A stretch of 64,000 nucleotides of DNA from NCBI GenBank assembly GCA_018524725.1, contig JAEUWP010000180.1:62001-126000 (forward strand). The letters run 5' to 3'. The stretch's first letter is position 1. Each line of letters opens with the position of its first letter. Shown here one piece after another: positions 35,201-49,996 of this stretch. The notes beneath the pieces are model-generated. The model had not been told where the DNA came from. It was given only the letters and a program-made list of their open reading frames with translations, and did not search any database. A program made the position numbers and the translations under genes. Source of the stretch: Podaxis mareebaensis (lineage: Eukaryota; Basidiomycota; Agaricomycetes; Agaricales; Agaricaceae).

Positions 35201-35612
35201 TGTGAATGGTTGTGAGTAAAGCGGGGTAGTATTGGGGAATCTGCGGGAGCTGGGTCGTGTTTTATAGTGCGGAGGGGGCCCACCTAGCGCAGGCCAGGAA
35301 AAAGTGACCTTGCGAGATGCGTTGTCACATTCGTTACTTACCTAACCGAGATAAATGCTGATCCAGATTCCAGATCCCGGCTCTATATTCTCATCGGCCG
35401 CGGTTTCCTTTCCTACGCGCCCGTACTTCTTCGACCGCACCTCATCAAGGACAGTACTTCAAACACATCGCATTCAATTGAGTTACACGTTCATATCGGC
35501 TACTCTACACCGCCCTACGTCGAGACTGAATCCTGGTGCCCAAGCAAATAATTCATCGTCGCAAACGAAGCCCACGGAACGAATTCTGCCGAGGCCAAAA
35601 TCAACATGAGGC
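35201..35612. other. Intergenic, TRP1 promoter region
   Basis: These 412 bp lie upstream of TRP1. An 84-codon plus-strand ORF at 35355-35609 is open but shows no family signal, so it is not called. No certain factor site was identified. Confidence 0.4.
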
Positions 35613-37916
35613 TCAGAAATTCGCGGAGAAGGCGGTCAACCCACGAGGTGTCATATGCCCACTGTAGAAGAACTCAACATCTTCACAGTAATAATCAGTG
35701 TCAACGTCGAGTAGGGCTATGAGTGATACGTGATACGTACAAGTAAGTTTACGCTCGGTGTGGGTGTGGCCAAACACTCCGAAGCCGTCGACGGTGAAGC
35801 TCTCGGGCTCAATGGGGGTTTGGAAGCCCTGTGCTCCGCCCCAGGTCATATTCCTATGCGCACGTCAGAGATAATCAATGCGTTTAGGGTCGGTAATATT
35901 ACTGGATGGCGATACGTGTTCCTTCCGCAACCAAGATGAAATCCTGTTGCCGAAGATTTAAAAATAGGACGGGTATATTTGTCACCATCGTACGTACCGC
36001 AAGACCGTGGACGACGACTGTTCGCTCTGATTTCTCGATCACGTTTGGCATCACATTGTTGAGCATGGAAGGCACGGATTGATCTCGGCCGCCCCGGCCT
36101 GTAGCAGGGTCGATGTACACATCCCGGTCTGAACAAGAACTCCATTCCATGTGAGGAGCGTGAATCGCGTCTTGCACCTACATAAGCGCGTATATTCTGA
36201 GGTTCGCGAGTCTACGAGAGCAAATGACGACATACGTCGGTTCTATCTCCCCAACTTTGTTAGCGCTGATCACGTATCAACGAGTATCACAATTTAGCCT
36301 CACCTGTTGAAGTAGATGAACTCCTGAGTGGATCGTGGGAAACCGAGGACACTCCCTAGTCGATGTTCAGGAAATCTGCCGAGTGGCGCGTATGGAGTTC
36401 GACGTACAGAGATTAGGGAACGTATCGGTGACGCTAACCCTTTTGTTTAAACCGAAGTAGAATTGTTCTCAAGGCACGGAGACCCACCGGTATACATCGA
36501 ATACTGGGTTCAGACTAGGAGCCGGGGTCAGAAGAGAGTCGGCAAGGTCCGGGTCGAAGACTTACACTCCGACCGCTCGTTGAATTAACCTGTGAATACG
36601 ACACTCGGGCGCAACTGTGAGTGACCCATTTGTTCCAACCAATGGCAACAGACCCTTGGGTGGATAAGTAAGGAACTTGTCCAAGTAGTCAGTGTACCCG
36701 CAATCATCGGAAATATGTTGTAGACGATCCCAGAAAGAGCTGTTGAAGGGGAAGACATTTTGGTTCGCCTGCACCAATGGCAGATGTATAATTAGCACAC
36801 CGTCGTATATAAAACTGACATTCATCTCACCCTAGCGAACCGAAGAGCAGGAATTTCTTGTTGGACAAGACCAGACGACAAGGATGGATCGGCAATCCAA
36901 ATACCCTTCAGATGCAGTGGCAGGCCAGGATGTTCGTAGATCCAATTGGCAATGTAGGGAACGTCTATGGAAGATCAGGGGGAAGCTTTGGCAAAGATAG
37001 AGGTTCGACGCACAGAAGCCGGCATACTGAAGAATGCATCAACTTCAATTGTACGGATTTAGAACGTAATTTAGACTTACGCTTTCTCCGGTAAGATAGA
37101 AATTGTTGCCTTTGAGTTCGCTAAAGACCTCCAGGAACTGTCCGAGGAACCCAACAAGCTGCTCTGCGAGCTCGTCATCGTTGGAGATACTCGCATTTCC
37201 CTGGGTGAAACCTGTCTGTTGCCCCTAATGAGCCACAAACCCGTTTAATGTTGATCTTGTCAAACATACTCCAACGGGCTGCTCAACCCAGAGGACATGG
37301 GCCAAATTTGTCCAGGAAAATGGGTTTCTGTCCCCAAAACAATTAAGCTTTTGTTCCTGATTAATGAAGGCAAAGGCTTACGGAGTGGGTTCTGCTTGAC
37401 CCCATGACCAGGAAATAGGGCCATTTTCTTGCAGGAAGCCTTCAAGCGAAGAGCAACCAGGACCACCTGTGTGATATGTGTCAAAGTAAGGTCCGAAGCG
37501 TAAACACGCAGGCCCGCACCGTTCGTCCAGAATACGAGGTCTTTAGTATGGGCTGGATTATTGGTAGGCCAGAACCAGAAAAACAGCTTCCGCGTTTCAT
37601 TTCTCGCACCCGAGATAGGCATCAACCCAGCCCAAGAGGGGCCGGCGTCGAAATTGACATCAGGAATCTTGGTGCCGTCAACAAAGAAATCCTTTGCTTT
37701 CGGGTTCCTGAAAGTGATAGTAGATGGTGGCGGCTTGGGCGCACGCCTCTGATTATTCATAGCCTCTACTCTGGCACCCATCATAGCACGCACGCGATCC
37801 ATTTGTTCGCGTTGAATTTGCATTGCTGTGTCCAATCCTTCCATGGCGCTCCCTAAACCGAAGACGCCGGGAAGCGAAACGAGAGTGGCAAGTGCGAGTG
37901 ATAAGAGGTTGCGCAT
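35613..37916 (-). CDS. Secreted serine carboxypeptidase (peptidase family S10)
   Basis: The protein starts at ATG 37916 with a signal peptide ([20 protein letters not shown]), so it is secreted or vacuolar. Conserved S10 elements appear across many short exons. These are [20 protein letters not shown], the catalytic serine in [18 protein letters not shown], and [20 protein letters not shown]. The Asp region is [17 protein letters not shown] followed by [12 protein letters not shown], and the histidine is in [13 protein letters not shown] near the C-terminus (stop 35613-35615). Each of these segments is recovered only after removing GT..AG introns, for example GTGCGG..CACACAG before GGPGCSS and GTACGT..CAACAG before DFIL. 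The middle of the gene (36200-37250) was followed only partly. Family is firm. Substrate preference is unknown. Confidence 0.88.
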
Positions 37917-39068
37917 TGCTGATACACAATGTTGGGAATATGAAGACGGTTCTCTACGTACTTATACCACAGCTCTTGGTACCCTAAAATAACGAAGAAA
38001 TCCCATGAGCGCTGTGAACGAGCTACAACGACGAGTGCCGCAAGGTACACACCTCAATGTTCTGCAAGGATGTTCTATCTCGAACGGGTGCCAGAACAAA
38101 AGCGGTGGCCACTCGGATGCCCTTCCGTACTGACTTCTCATTGAGTCGAAGATCCCGGAGCTCGAGGTACAGAAGAGCATTTCGTATGAGGGGAGAATTT
38201 TACACTCCTTGAAGAAGGGATATTGTCCCAGGCTACATCCATGGAGCCTTCGGGCGATCATCATGCCCCTATTGCGCGACTCGCCCATAGTTTTCGGCCC
38301 TGTTATCTCCTCATAATAGGAGGCATGTGGCCTATGCTGTTCCATAGGAAAGTATTTATTGCTTTGGGCGTTCCCATGCAGGCTCCTGCGCGCATGGTGA
38401 GAATCTTCGGACCCCGGCATGAAATGTTTATCGTGCGCCCAGGGTCCATAAATAATGTCTTCCGGCACTCTGTATATGACCAATGATAGCGTCGGGGGTG
38501 GAGTATGGGAAAAGAAGTTGGTGAGGCATAAGGTGCAGATGAAGCGCTCGGACGAGAGGTATCAGCAGGTCTAAAGGGTCTTTGAGGGCGAAAAAGCGGT
38601 TTGGCTTCGTGAGATATTCTGACTAGGTACTGAAGATAGAGATTTCTCGATTAAACGAATCGAGGACGAAACGAACTTCGAAGCTGGTGGTGTAACGAAA
38701 AGTGGACCATCAGGGTTGCAAACCTGATTCACCATTTTTGGAAGGCTTTGGACCACTGACCTCATCGTACCTCTTCGCCTCGTCCCACGAGGCTCACAGC
38801 TTCCTCGACGTCGACCAGCCCTTTCGGCGTCTTCTCGTCTATGGAAAGTTGAACAGCGGGACACCAGACTGGTTTATACATCTATCGCGTTCTTGTATAT
38901 CAACGGGACCCCACCCATCGCCATTCATTGAGATCACGACCCCCTTCACGACTCAACTTACTCTTAAACCCCAGAAGATTAGGGTATAGGTGTGAGGAAT
39001 GTCTTCATCTCCGGACTCCGAAGTGTGTCACAAGGAGAAGGCACAAACACCGCCTTCTCTCTTTCAGA
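37917..39068. other. 1.15-kb intergenic region
   Basis: Divergent space between the carboxypeptidase and the TMEM184-like gene. A 173-codon open stretch on the minus strand (37962-38483) has no ATG start and no family signal. The ORFs at 38571-38989 overlap on both strands and look like chance. Confidence 0.4.
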
Positions 39069-42000
39069 ATGGGAATTTGGTTTTCCAAGGTCTGTTTGAG
39101 CTTATCTCTCCGTGATTTAGGGGTCAACTAACTGGCTTTCCTGATGCGCAGCACACCACGTACGTTTTGAGCGATATGGCACTTTACTTGGTGCTTATGT
39201 CGGTACTAGGTCGGGTGGATTATGGCAGGATGCTTCACGATCGTTGCGACTGTGACATCATTTTGGCTGGTGAACAAGCATCTTCAATGGTATACGAACG
39301 TGAGGACGCCCGAATTTGACATGACTCAATTGACTCTTATTTATGCCTCTTTAGAAACGAGAGCAGCGCTGTACGTTCGGAGGGCTTGCTCTAATGTCGT
39401 GAGCACTCATCAGGTCTCGGCTAGATATCGTGCGATTGCTTTTCATGGTTCCGCTTTATGCTTGCATTAGCCTCGCTTCCTACTTGTGGTGGGTAAGTGG
39501 CGGATTAACTCACTGTACCGAACCCTCCAGTGGCTAATAATGCCTTAGAACCATGCAACACCCCTCATTCTGATCCGAGATGGCTACGAATCGACCGTCC
39601 TAACTGCCTTTTTCTATCTGCTTCTCATGTACCTGTCTCCTGATGCGGATGAGCAAAGGCGTATTTTCATGAAGCATGGGCTGTCCCGGCAGAATGACGC
39701 AGAGAGAATGAAGAAAGGGCAACCGGTGCAGAAGTGGGTTTTTCCTTTGGGTTTTATCAAATGGAAGCCTGCAGTGAGTGCTTTGGCTTTATCCTTAATC
39801 GTATGCATATCTTATTATGAACAGGATGGCCTATACTTCCTCCAGCTCATGAAATGGGGAGTGTTGCAGTATTGTGTGCTTCGCCCGTTGTATGTCAACG
39901 AGACCTTTCTAGGCATCACCCTTTCTGACTTGTACCAAGGACCACCTTCATCGCAGTGGTTCTCGATTACATGGGCTTATATTGTGAATCCTCTTGGGGT
40001 CTGGGGTGGGGGCATGTCTATGTACGCAACCTCTAAATTGGCTACTTTGCACAGACTTATCGTCATTTTCAGATCGTCATCATTGTGTCATTGTCGGTAA
40101 CAGTCGCTATGTATTGCCTAATTCAGCTCTATGTTGCTGTGTCGAAGGATTTGGCGAAGCACAAACCCTTACTCAAGCTCTTTGCCATTAAAGCTGTCGG
40201 TATGTGGCTGAACCATCGTCAGCCATGACCCGGTATTCACGTCGGTTAAGTCTTCCTTACCTTCTGGCAAGCAACATTTCTATCAGTTCTCAGTATGTTT
40301 GGGGTTGTCAAAGATGTAAGTATGTATATCCCTTTCTTGAACACTAGCTCACCACGACCAGACGCAATATATGACAGCAGAAGATATCAACATTGGGATT
40401 GGAGCACTGCTGGAAACCTTTGAGATGATGTATGAAACATCATTTTTACTGTCACACTCCTATCTGAGATTTATTCAGGCTTTTCGCTCTCCTGCATATT
40501 CGCGCATTCACATACAAGCCTTATCGACCTTTCCATGACCCGAAGTCGGATCTCCCTCCACCCAAACGCACTCCACGTCTAAAGTCGCTAGGCCACGCGA
40601 TGGACTTCCGGGAAACGTTTCGAGAGCTGCGGACTGGCTGCGTTTATATGTGGCAAAGATTCCGTGGAAAGGAGCCAGCTCTTGACGTGGGGGCCGTACG
40701 GGCTGCTCACTACGAGAGCGCCTTCGGGAAACAGCGGCCTTCTCGGATACAAGCCAATCGAGAGGGTGGCGAATCTGACAGCGGAAACATTGACCTCAAA
40801 CAGCCTACATTTCCCAGAGTCCAAGTGGAGGTCAATGAGCATGTCGAAGTCGATATTGCGGGTGAAAAACAATGGCTGGGCACGGGTGATGATTACGCTT
40901 ATGGCCTGAAATTCTTGAGGAAAGAACGAAGTGAAGGATTGGAGGAACAAATAGAGAGAGAACTCAAGAAGAAAGGATATACCCTTCGTGAGCTCTTCGC
41001 CATCTTTCCCCATAGCAATGTAAACTGACCATTTCGACTAAAACAGGTGACGAAACAGGTGGCCAACAACACTCGAAACGTTCCCGGCAGAGGTCTTGGT
41101 GGCGTTCCATTTACAATCGCATTTCTCAAACAGGCCACAGTGAAGCTCATCAAGCCGACCAAGGCAAGTTGACCTGTGACACGAGTGCACCTAGAAGCCG
41201 TAGTCGTTCGCGGAGCAGAATGGGTAGGCGATCCCACTCGAGGCGTTTTTCGAAAGACAACGATGTAGAGCGAGGACTGTTGGCAACTACAATGGACATC
41301 GACTTGGAAGATCAACCTCCTCCCAGTCTTATTGTCCGTAAAAACCGGTACGAGCTGACACAGAGCGTGGATAATTGGAGGCAAAGTATCGATCCCAACT
41401 ATGGAACCGAGGACGTCTTGATGCCATTGCCACTACCGGTGTCAGGGCATGCTGAACATCGACGTGGACACGGGCATGGGCGTCATGGAGAGCAACCTCC
41501 AATCACCTCTGGACCCTCGCGTCCTGCTACTGGAGCCGCAGATCCAAGGCAGCACGATCCTCTGGGAAGTCCCAGCTCAGAAGGCCGACTTGAAAGGATG
41601 TTCAAGGGTGCAGTGAACGACCCTCCAGTAGAATACAGCCATGCACCGACTGACACTGCACGATCTGAAATCTCTTCCGCCGAAGGCTACAGACTTGCCA
41701 AGCCCACGCCTCCTGTCCGCTTCGTTCCTTCTCAACCAATGATAATACCTGCCGATCAACTAGGAACGGCTGCTCAAAGTCATTCTGCATTATACCACCT
41801 GGCAGATAGGAACAATCATGTGCCCATGGCGGCCGACATTGTCAGCGTTTGCGGTCTTGCCCCAGACCAGGAGGACGATATGATCGCAATCCCTCCCGTT
41901 GGGGCGCATACAAGGGAATCTGCGAACTACAGGCCCCAATCTCCTGATCTGGATGCTTTCCCATCGCCTTCGACGAGTCCTACGACTGCTATACATCATC

Positions 42001-42422
42001 AGCCACAGCCAAGAGCGGGACCCTCAATGTCATCACCTCCACGGTCACCCGCGGGTCTTCGACGAACTTCAGCGCAATATTACCCTTCCAAGCCTCCACC
42101 TCGCAAGAAACACTCGGTTCCGCCAGACATAACTACTGTAAATCATTCTGTCCCCACTTCGCTCGGTGGCAGGAGCCGACCACTGTATCAGGTACCCTCC
42201 TCAGGATCTCTACAAAGCCATCAAGTTGACGGACTCAGCTCAATCCGAGGATCGCGCAACTTCTCTCCACATCTACCTCCACTGTCGACTTTACCTCCGA
42301 AGAGCCCTAATCCCCCATCTATGAGACAATTTCCTATCTCGCCAATTGACGATGGACTTTCTCGATACCCTCCTCATTTATCATCTCCATATCCTATGAC
42401 GCCACGACAATCACGACCTTAA
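39069..42422 (+). CDS. TMEM184/organic solute transporter alpha family membrane protein
   Basis: A seven-helix protein of the Solute_trans_a (Ost-alpha/TMEM184) family. The first exons give MGIWFSK and HTTY, joining to VGWIMAGCFTIVATVTSFWL. Helices and loops follow in family order: RYIVRLLLMVPLYACISLAS (reconstructed across frames), LILIRDGYESTVLTAFFYLL, a loop with KWVFPLGFIKWKP, DGLYFLQLMKWGVLQYCVLR, and TVAMYCLIQLYVAVSKDLAK. Next come LKLFAIKAVVFLTFWQATFL and YMTAEDINIGIGALLETFEM. The cytoplasmic tail is very long and disordered, with an Arg/Ser stretch (RSRSRSRSRMGRRSHSRR) and Pro-rich segments up to the stop at 42420-42422. A role in vacuolar or endosomal transport is inferred from homologues. 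Some small introns in 39300-40400 were not placed to the base. Confidence 0.88.
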
Positions 42423-42552
42423 TGACCTGTAATGACTTGTCCACGACGCTGCCGTTCACTTTCGTTCACAACGTTCTTCTCTTCCGGTTGCTGTGTATTG
42501 GATTTTCATTGGATCGATCTTTAATTATCTGTTGTTTGTAGCTCATAGTTAA

Positions 42553-44027
42553 CTAGGCTGATGAATTGTCCTTTGGGGGCACGATGCCTCCGATCGCCAT
42601 ATTCCATCCAAGCTCTTCATACGTCCAACCGAAGACGGCACCATTGGGCGCGTGATAGGTGAGTAGGGACTTGTGCATGCCTGGTTCCGAGTGGACTTCG
42701 TCGATGGCCTTAATGTCCTCTGGAGCGAGGCTTATAAGCTGAAGGGAGATTCGTCAGTACCTAACCGGGGCGTTATTGGAGGTGAAACATACCGAAATAT
42801 TCGCCTTGAGTCTGTCCTCGTTCTCACTCTTAGGAATAACAATTGTCTTCCTCTGGACACCCCAGCTGAGAATAACTTGGGCAGGCGTGGCTTTATGTTT
42901 CGCCGCGACACTGTTCACAGCCGGGTGTTCGAAAAAGGTCGTCGAACGTCCTGGTGTTGGAATCCTTCAGCGCAAAGCCCACGATCTCAACGACGCGACA
43001 TACCGAGCGGAGAATATGCAGTAAGAAGTATGCCCTTTTCTTCACAAAAAGCCTTGAGATCTTCCTGAGGCAAACAAGGGTGCATTTCAACTTGATTCGT
43101 CACGGGAACGACCTTGACATGGGGCAGAAGTTCTGAGAGGGTTTTGATGGAAAAGTTGGACACGCCGATGCTCTTCACTTTTCCTGTCTCGAGTAATTTC
43201 TCCATCTCTTTGTAAGTCTCGATCAGAGTGGGCGATTCGTCCGGTCTAAGGACGCGGGAAAAGTTTGCGTTGCCCTCCCCCCTTTCTATACCCCAAGAAA
43301 TCAGTGCCACACATTGTTAATCATTGATAGGGAAGAGGTCGAACCAGAGATGGAAGCTTGCGGCCAATGCATTAAGTATAAATCGATGTACTCGCAACCC
43401 AACTCCTTGAGCGATGTTTCAAACGCTTCGCGGACGCGGTGGTGGTCTGAATTCCTAATTGTCGAGAGACTCTCAGTTTTGGTATCCTCGGCGGGTTAAT
43501 AGCACCGAAATGCGTACGCGAGTTTCGTGGTAATGTAGATCTCTTCTCTCGGAATCCCAGAAGCACGTATAGCGTCCCCAACCTGCCTTTCGTTACCTGT
43601 TCCATAAAACGAAGATCTCAGCATGGTAGGTGGCTTGAGAGAGAAAGTGGAGGCACACCATATCCCGCCGCCTGCAAAGGTCAGGTACAGTTCATTGAGC
43701 GAGAAGCATGTTCATCGGTGGGTATTGTATATTATACGGATAGGGGTGTCGTTTTGCACCTAGTACTCACAGTGTCAAAGTGTCTGTAGCCAGCCTATGG
43801 ACGGTCAGCAATGATGTATTTCAAGCTCAGGGCAGGGCGACATGCCTTCAATGCTTTTTCGCACATGTCATATACGCGCTGGCCTCCACCAACAGCTCCC
43901 ATCCAACACCTGCGCAAAGTTCATAACTCGGCGGTTTGAGTGAACCCCTGAAGTAGACTTACCCCAAGCCAACAGCTGGTATCTTCGTTCCATTATTGAG
44001 CTCGAAGTGAGGTATGACAGCAGGCAT
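42553..44027 (-). CDS. Aldo-keto reductase
   Basis: An NADPH-dependent aldo-keto reductase (AKR3/5-like). It starts at ATG 44027 ([20 protein letters not shown]). A 24-nt exon (43771-43794, AGYRHFDT) and a 13-nt exon (43659-43671) join to give FDTAAGYGNERQVG, which holds the catalytic Asp and Tyr. Then come EIYITTKLA with the catalytic Lys, and [13 protein letters not shown] with the His. Further motifs are [26 protein letters not shown] and TAYSPLG, then an intron to [20 protein letters not shown] and the NADP-binding [15 protein letters not shown]. All four catalytic residues are present. Substrate is unknown. It is co-oriented with the halogenase gene that lies about 500 bp upstream. Confidence 0.9.
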
Positions 44028-44526
44028 CTCGGACTGTGACTAGATAGAACAGGAGAGAATGTCTTTCCCAAGCTACCTTTATATATATGTGCATTATTTC
44101 CGCAGGGGGTCGTATGTTGCTTCGCGATCATATTGGCTGCTCCTTTTGAGATTGCAGTCTGATAAGATCGTAGCGAGGGCGGATCGACGGCCCGGGAAAA
44201 TGGGTGAACTAAGGGTCAAAGCGGAGATATAGTTAAGTACGTTGTGGGATCTAACAATATACAGAGAGATCAGCGCTAATAATACACGGCCAGATAACAT
44301 GCCACGGGAACCTAGTCCATATGGAGGGAACCAGAATTGAGAGCAGGCAGCAAAACAAACATCTACAAGAGCGATCTAGGAAATGAGCGCCGATGGCAAG
44401 GCTACAGGTTTTGGGTCTATGGTGTAGCGAAACATACGAATGAAGCCGCGATAGCGATACAAAAATATATAGGGGTCGTTAGGGAGAAAAGGATGGATTC
44501 CTGGTCGCCTCTGCAGAGATCGCTAG
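44028..44526. other. Intergenic between the halogenase and the aldo-keto reductase
   Basis: These 499 bp between two co-oriented genes contain the presumed aldo-keto reductase promoter. No ORF with family support and no clear repeat was found. Confidence 0.4.
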
Positions 44527-46745
<2,219 letters not shown>

Positions 46746-48878
46746 AGGGGATGAGGGAAGGGTTGGAAGCGAAAGGGAATGGTGAACGAATTTTATAGAG
46801 AGCCAGGGTCTTCTCATTAAGAGTCATCAATATGCAAGAATAGAAAGCAACAGAAGCAGTGCAGAGGGTAAGTAGTATGCTCATTACATCCTGTCGTTAA
46901 GCCCGAGGCATCGAGTTCTTCTGCCCCCTGTAGAACCATCCAATCTCCATCACTTCTTTCCAATTCTCGACCTTCGCGGGTTGTGATCAAGCATCTACAT
47001 CACCAAAAAAGTCCTCTCGTCATCGTGTTCACGACTTTGCCGCCATACATACACTCTAGGATACCCTTCTCCTTCGTCGGATTCCCCTCTCCGGATATCC
47101 CAGACGTTATATCGTGATGCAAGACTAGTCCCAAGCAAATCTTCTAGAATACATGGTTGTACGTGATCCCAAGTTGCAAATGCTACGCGACTTGGTGGCA
47201 TCTTCGCTCTCCAGTTCTTTTCGCGTCCCACGTGGTCTGGTAACAACCAATGCGTGTTCGAGAATCCAGAAGGCCTTCCAAGTCACCTTGAAATGAATTC
47301 CACGCGAGAGGGCCTCGTCGTTCCGGTCAGATTCGTATTTCTGGTTTTTCCCTTCCAAGTAACTGTTGGTGAGAGTTGCTCGTGGGGCATTCACAGATCC
47401 CTGGTCCCTCGATGAGTTGCTAGGTTTTTGAGGCTGTAGTCTAAATATGTATCGGTGCCCTGGGGATATACAGTGGTCCAGGACCAGAAAGACCACCTCG
47501 ATTGCGTGTGCCAGGTCTGGAATGTATTACATACTTCGGATCCTTCGGAACTGCGTGGTACGTCCAAATAGTAAAACAGGCTTTCTGTTGCGGCGCACAA
47601 ACGTCCAATCGCAATTCCCTGGGAGTTGAAGCACAAAAAGGGATAAACTCCAGGGGCATAGGCCAGACTCCAAGGAGCACCATATGAAACCAGAGCTCAA
47701 AGCCTAGAACGAAGGGGAGAAAAGAAAAAAGTAGATGTCACGGCATTGAAAATAGCCACCCACTTGCATTCCGCGGAGTTGACACTCGGATGGACGGTGG
47801 TTCGCAAAATTGACAGCGTAAACCGATGTTCGTGAGGCGTACAATGATGCGATTGGCGGACTGTCCTGCGATTTGTAGTGTTGGCGCTTGGCGGTGCATT
47901 CCGGACAGTTTCTGTCATCTAAGAGTAGCTCACTGGGACTCGGAAGCCAAAATTGTGAGTATATGCCTGCTCGTAACAGGAGTACAAGGGCATAAACCAC
48001 CGTGCGGGAGCCTTGGTCAAATACAACACAGAGTTTCCAGAATCGTCCAGAGGCCGGAATCCAAAGGGATGCGGATAAAGGGTTCAGAAGGAGTATCGTG
48101 TTGATAGGATAGTAATAGTGATAATATGCGCCATGGATCGACAATGGGCACGCGGCGCAATGCGTCTTCAAGTGGCGCTTGCGAATTCTGACTGGTAAAT
48201 TATGAAAGCCACACGATGGCGCGCACAGAGGGTGAAGCCATATGGAATGCTGCCTCGTTACCCGCTGGTACTTGCTATTCCGTTTGATATCAGAAACATG
48301 GGGCGGCTTTCTGTCCCTTCGAAGGAGAGTTTTGATCAGAGTTGTTTAGTCGGAAGGTTGCATGAGAGTAGCACTTACTCTTAAAATTCTGGACTTCTCC
48401 CACGACCAAGAGAATAAGATGGGTGGTGTCCAGAAGCTGACCGAGGTGTTACTACCCTTGTGTGGTAACAAAAGCCAAAAGATGGGTAAGTGCGTTTGGC
48501 CAGATGATGCACTTTCCATGTCACTGGGCGTCTTGACAGCCATTCTTAAAATCCCTATAGCTTGGGGTGATTGGCAGGATCTGTCGCGGTCAAGACTAAT
48601 GTCGTTGGTCAATAACGCACACATAGAATGAGAAGCATGAGCTTGGAGGTTAATGTAGAGATTGTGAGTAACACGGTCTCCTTCACCTCAACGCCGTGGA
48701 CTCTCACAGTTGGGTTGCATAAGTCTGTCGAAATCAGGATTCAACACCCCGTGACATTATCAAGCGGGTCCATGTGAATTGTGACTGAACGCGACTGTGA
48801 CGACTATGTCACTCATTCCGGGATTTAGGGGGTATTGGCCAAGCTCATGACGATTCGCCATCTTGACTCTGATGCCAC
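46746..48878. other. 2.1-kb stretch without a supportable gene
   Basis: Several minus-strand frames are open. About 48170-47704 gives 155 codons with no ATG start and a hydrophobic part (RTVVYALVLLLRAG). Others are at 47683-47441 and 47496-47125. They suggest a possible multi-exon membrane or secreted protein, but I could not join them with convincing splice sites, and competing frames look equally good. A plus-strand ORF at 48362-48631 also has no family signal. The part next to 46746 should contain the halogenase promoter. Confidence 0.25.
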
Positions 48879-49883
48879 ATGCCGGACGACATAGATGATG
48901 CACACGACCGCTCGGTTTCCAAAGGCAAAAATGGGAGACTTAATGACAATTTGCAACAACTCATCCGTGAGTCCCTTCTCATCCACGACCACCTCAACCA
49001 AAGCCTTCACAACCCCCAGACTGCGTCAAAATCAAAGCTATGCAAGAGCCAGAGGACACCGTAGCCGATTTTACACATACTGAAAAAGCTTGTCGCCTCC
49101 TGTTCTCGAGATTTCTCGCCGCACAGAAATCTGACAAGTTCTCGAAAGATGCTCTTGCTAATTTCCTCGACGTTGTTTCGAGTGCCGAGTCTTACCGCCT
49201 CAGTATTGCGCAGCAGGCAGAGACCGCACTTACAGTCTGGCATCCATATTACTTGAAAGAGGACCCAAAACAGGCTTTGTCTGATAAAGAAGCCCAGGAA
49301 CTCAAGGCAATCGTTGACCACCGAGATGATTGGAGGATCGTGTACATGAAGATTGTGAAAAAGACTGTATCGCTGGTGTGACGTTCCATTCGTTGTCTCT
49401 AGAAGCATGCAACTGATAACATATTTTAGGACTTGTACTACCACTTCGTCTCGCGGCCCTGGTTCCTCTCAGATTTTATGGTTCGACTGCTTGAATACAA
49501 TCCTTCCACGTTCAAACCGGTAGACGGACACGAACCAAGTCCTCGGAACTTCATCCAGTCCCTTTCCAAGCACGAAAAGGAAATGATCAAGGAAACGTGT
49601 GACAAAAGCTTACAATTCGTCCACGACTCGTATGAGTGGCTCCAGAAAAACCATCCAATGTAAGTCCAAATGTTGTTTCTTTCTCCAACATAACTCATCT
49701 TCTCGCAGTAGTATCCTGAACGGTCTATATTCCCGAGAATTCCGAGAAGCCCATAAGCCACCCACCAACCTCCGGCGCCTTGAAAATCTCCTTCACTATT
49801 ACCTCAAGTACATCTCCGGAATATACAATACTATCACCACCATCCTCCCACATGAAACCATCCAATATCAATCTTCTCCATAG
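48879..49883 (+). CDS. Unrecognised helical protein, four exons
   Basis: The proposed model starts at ATG 48879 (MPDDIDDAHDRSVSKGKNGR). A 53-bp intron (GTGAGTCCC..CCCCCAG) leads to HCVKIKAMQEPEDTVADF. Then follow CRLLFSRFLAAQKSDKF, TALTVWHPYYLKEDPKQAL, and after a second intron DLYYHFVSRPWFLSDFMVRL. A third intron, using the acceptor GCAGTAG, leads to ILNGLYSREFREAHKPP and a C-terminus ending QYQSSPstop. The protein is hydrophilic and mostly helical, without signal peptide or transmembrane segment. I do not recognise a family. Consistent splice sites and codon periodicity over three junctions support a real gene. An alternative start is ATG 49040 if exon 1 is not used. Confidence 0.55.
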
Positions 49884-49996
49884 TCTTGAACTCTCCCGAC
49901 CTCCATTCATCATCTGCCCACCACCGCATTACCACTTGTCAGATAATACTCTATGCAATGACTCTTAAATAATCTTATCGACTCCCTAATCCAGCC

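Noticed and set aside
37962..38483. 173-codon minus-strand open frame
   Set aside because: It has no ATG at its start, no splice-supported partner and no recognisable domain.
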